Of a stretch of 64,000 nucleotides of DNA, positions 63,682 to 64,000 are shown one piece after another. Numbering within the stretch: position 1 is the first letter of the stretch; every line of letters begins with the position of its first letter. The notes under the pieces were generated by a model. It searched no databases. It was not told the DNA's origin and saw only the letters and a list, made by a program, of their open reading frames with translations. This DNA comes from Paenibacillus caui (GTDB taxonomy: Bacteria > Bacillota > Bacilli > Paenibacillales > Paenibacillaceae). The translations under genes and the position numbers were made by a program. The DNA lies in the NCBI RefSeq assembly GCF_019904135.1, contig NZ_JAIOGQ010000003.1:1-64000 (forward strand). The letters run 5' to 3'.

Positions 63682-64000
63682 ATGATTGGAAACAGGAAAG
63701 TGATGAAATGGTTTCTTTCAATCGTTTTAATGGTATCGACCGTTATTCCAGCCAATGTCTTTGCAACAACGGGGGATGTGAACTCGATCCGGTTTGACAA
63801 CGATCGTGATATTGTTCTAACCGTCAACGAGACCACGGAACAGCTTCGCGTCATTGCGGAGATTGAAGGGGCATCAGACAAAGATGTTACCAACGATACG
63901 GCCTGGTCCTCATCGAACAGCAGTATTGTCAAGGTAGAGGGGGGATTGCTGACCCCGGTGTCCAAAGGTACGGCGACAATCAAGGCTGACTACAAGGGCC
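63682..64000 (+). CDS. Secreted protein with Big-2-like domain, 5' part only
   Basis: Open from ATG 63682 (after aaaaaggagcgacacga) to the window edge, 106 codons. A signal peptide is clear: basic MIGNRKVMKW, hydrophobic FLSIVLMVSTVIP, then a likely cut after ANVFA. The mature part begins TTGDVNSIRF and carries a bacterial Ig-like (Big-2) pattern: AWSSSNSSIVKVEGGLLTPV then SKGTATIKADYKG. Such domains occur in S-layer and surface proteins. The rest lies beyond the window. The 125 bases upstream show no other clear element. Confidence 0.75.
   Translation, partial: MIGNRKVMKWFLSIVLMVSTVIPANVFATTGDVNSIRFDNDRDIVLTVNETTEQLRVIAEIEGASDKDVTNDTAWSSSNSSIVKVEGGLLTPVSKGTATIKADYKG

Overview
This window reads as the chromosome of a spore-forming, Gram-positive bacterium of the Paenibacillus type. 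The gene order mraZ-rsmH-ftsL-pbpB-spoVD-murE-murF-mraY-murD-spoVE-murG-murB-murA-divIB-ftsA-ftsZ, followed by spoIIGA-sigE-sigG, ylmC-pgeF-ylmE-sepF-ylmG-ylmH-divIVA and ileS, is the Bacillales division/sporulation neighbourhood. The differences from Bacillus subtilis (murF and murA inside the cluster, no ylxW/ylxX/sbp, no pyrK/pyrD in the pyr operon, a short archaeal/Thermotoga-type S-adenosylhomocysteine hydrolase) fit Paenibacillus. Genus assignment is inference from gene content and protein likeness.

Layout. 1-191: 3' end of a group II (probably IIC) intron with the tail of its reverse transcriptase. 295-3243: bshC (bacillithiol) and ahcY. 3404-23256: the dcw cluster, opened by four 10-bp-spaced MraZ boxes. 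23392-26220: the spoIIG operon, with a Spo0A-type promoter of long spacer, and sigG. 26273-30533: a ylm/sepF/divIVA run preceded by a sigma-E-like promoter. 30583-34094: a T-box (Ile, AUC) controlling a type-2-like IleRS. 34245-37023: a DUF5665-like protein, yteA, lspA and rluD. 37256-46215: a PyrR-attenuated pyr operon (pyrR-B-C-carA-carB-pyrF-pyrE) that lacks a dihydroorotate dehydrogenase gene. 46465-53795: a tightly coupled five-gene ABC module (ATPase, lipoprotein HlyD-like adaptor, large FtsX-like permease, second ATPase, lipoprotein solute-binding protein). 53983-63556: accessory and sporulation-flavoured genes with three tRNAs (fMet, a CAU tRNA that is probably Ile2, Leu-UAA), a YmaF-like protein, two tiny membrane proteins of the YjcZ style, a frameshifted spore-type gene, a KinB-like orphan histidine kinase, a minimal L,D-transpeptidase, a YitT protein, a KimA potassium importer, an RNase H1 and small unknowns. 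63682-64000: start of a secreted protein with a Big-2-like domain, cut by the window edge.

How it works together. The dcw block makes lipid II and the divisome. spoIIGA/sigE/sigG, spoVD, spoVE and the KinB-like kinase tie the same neighbourhood to sporulation. Several promoters read by eye look like Spo0A, sigma-H, sigma-E and forespore sites.

The observation I rate highest is the second ATPase of the ABC module (51406-52299). Its C-terminal extension matches the pattern of an AbrB/SpoVT swapped-hairpin domain, a transition-state-regulator fold on a transporter ATPase. Other notable items are a CTG start for ylmE, a one-base frameshift in a sigma-E-type spore gene, tiny transmembrane genes in apparent intergenic space, a perfect 10-bp palindrome upstream of spoVD, and an unexplained two-part hairpin at 57729-57774. 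All calls come from reading the sequence; no database search was possible.
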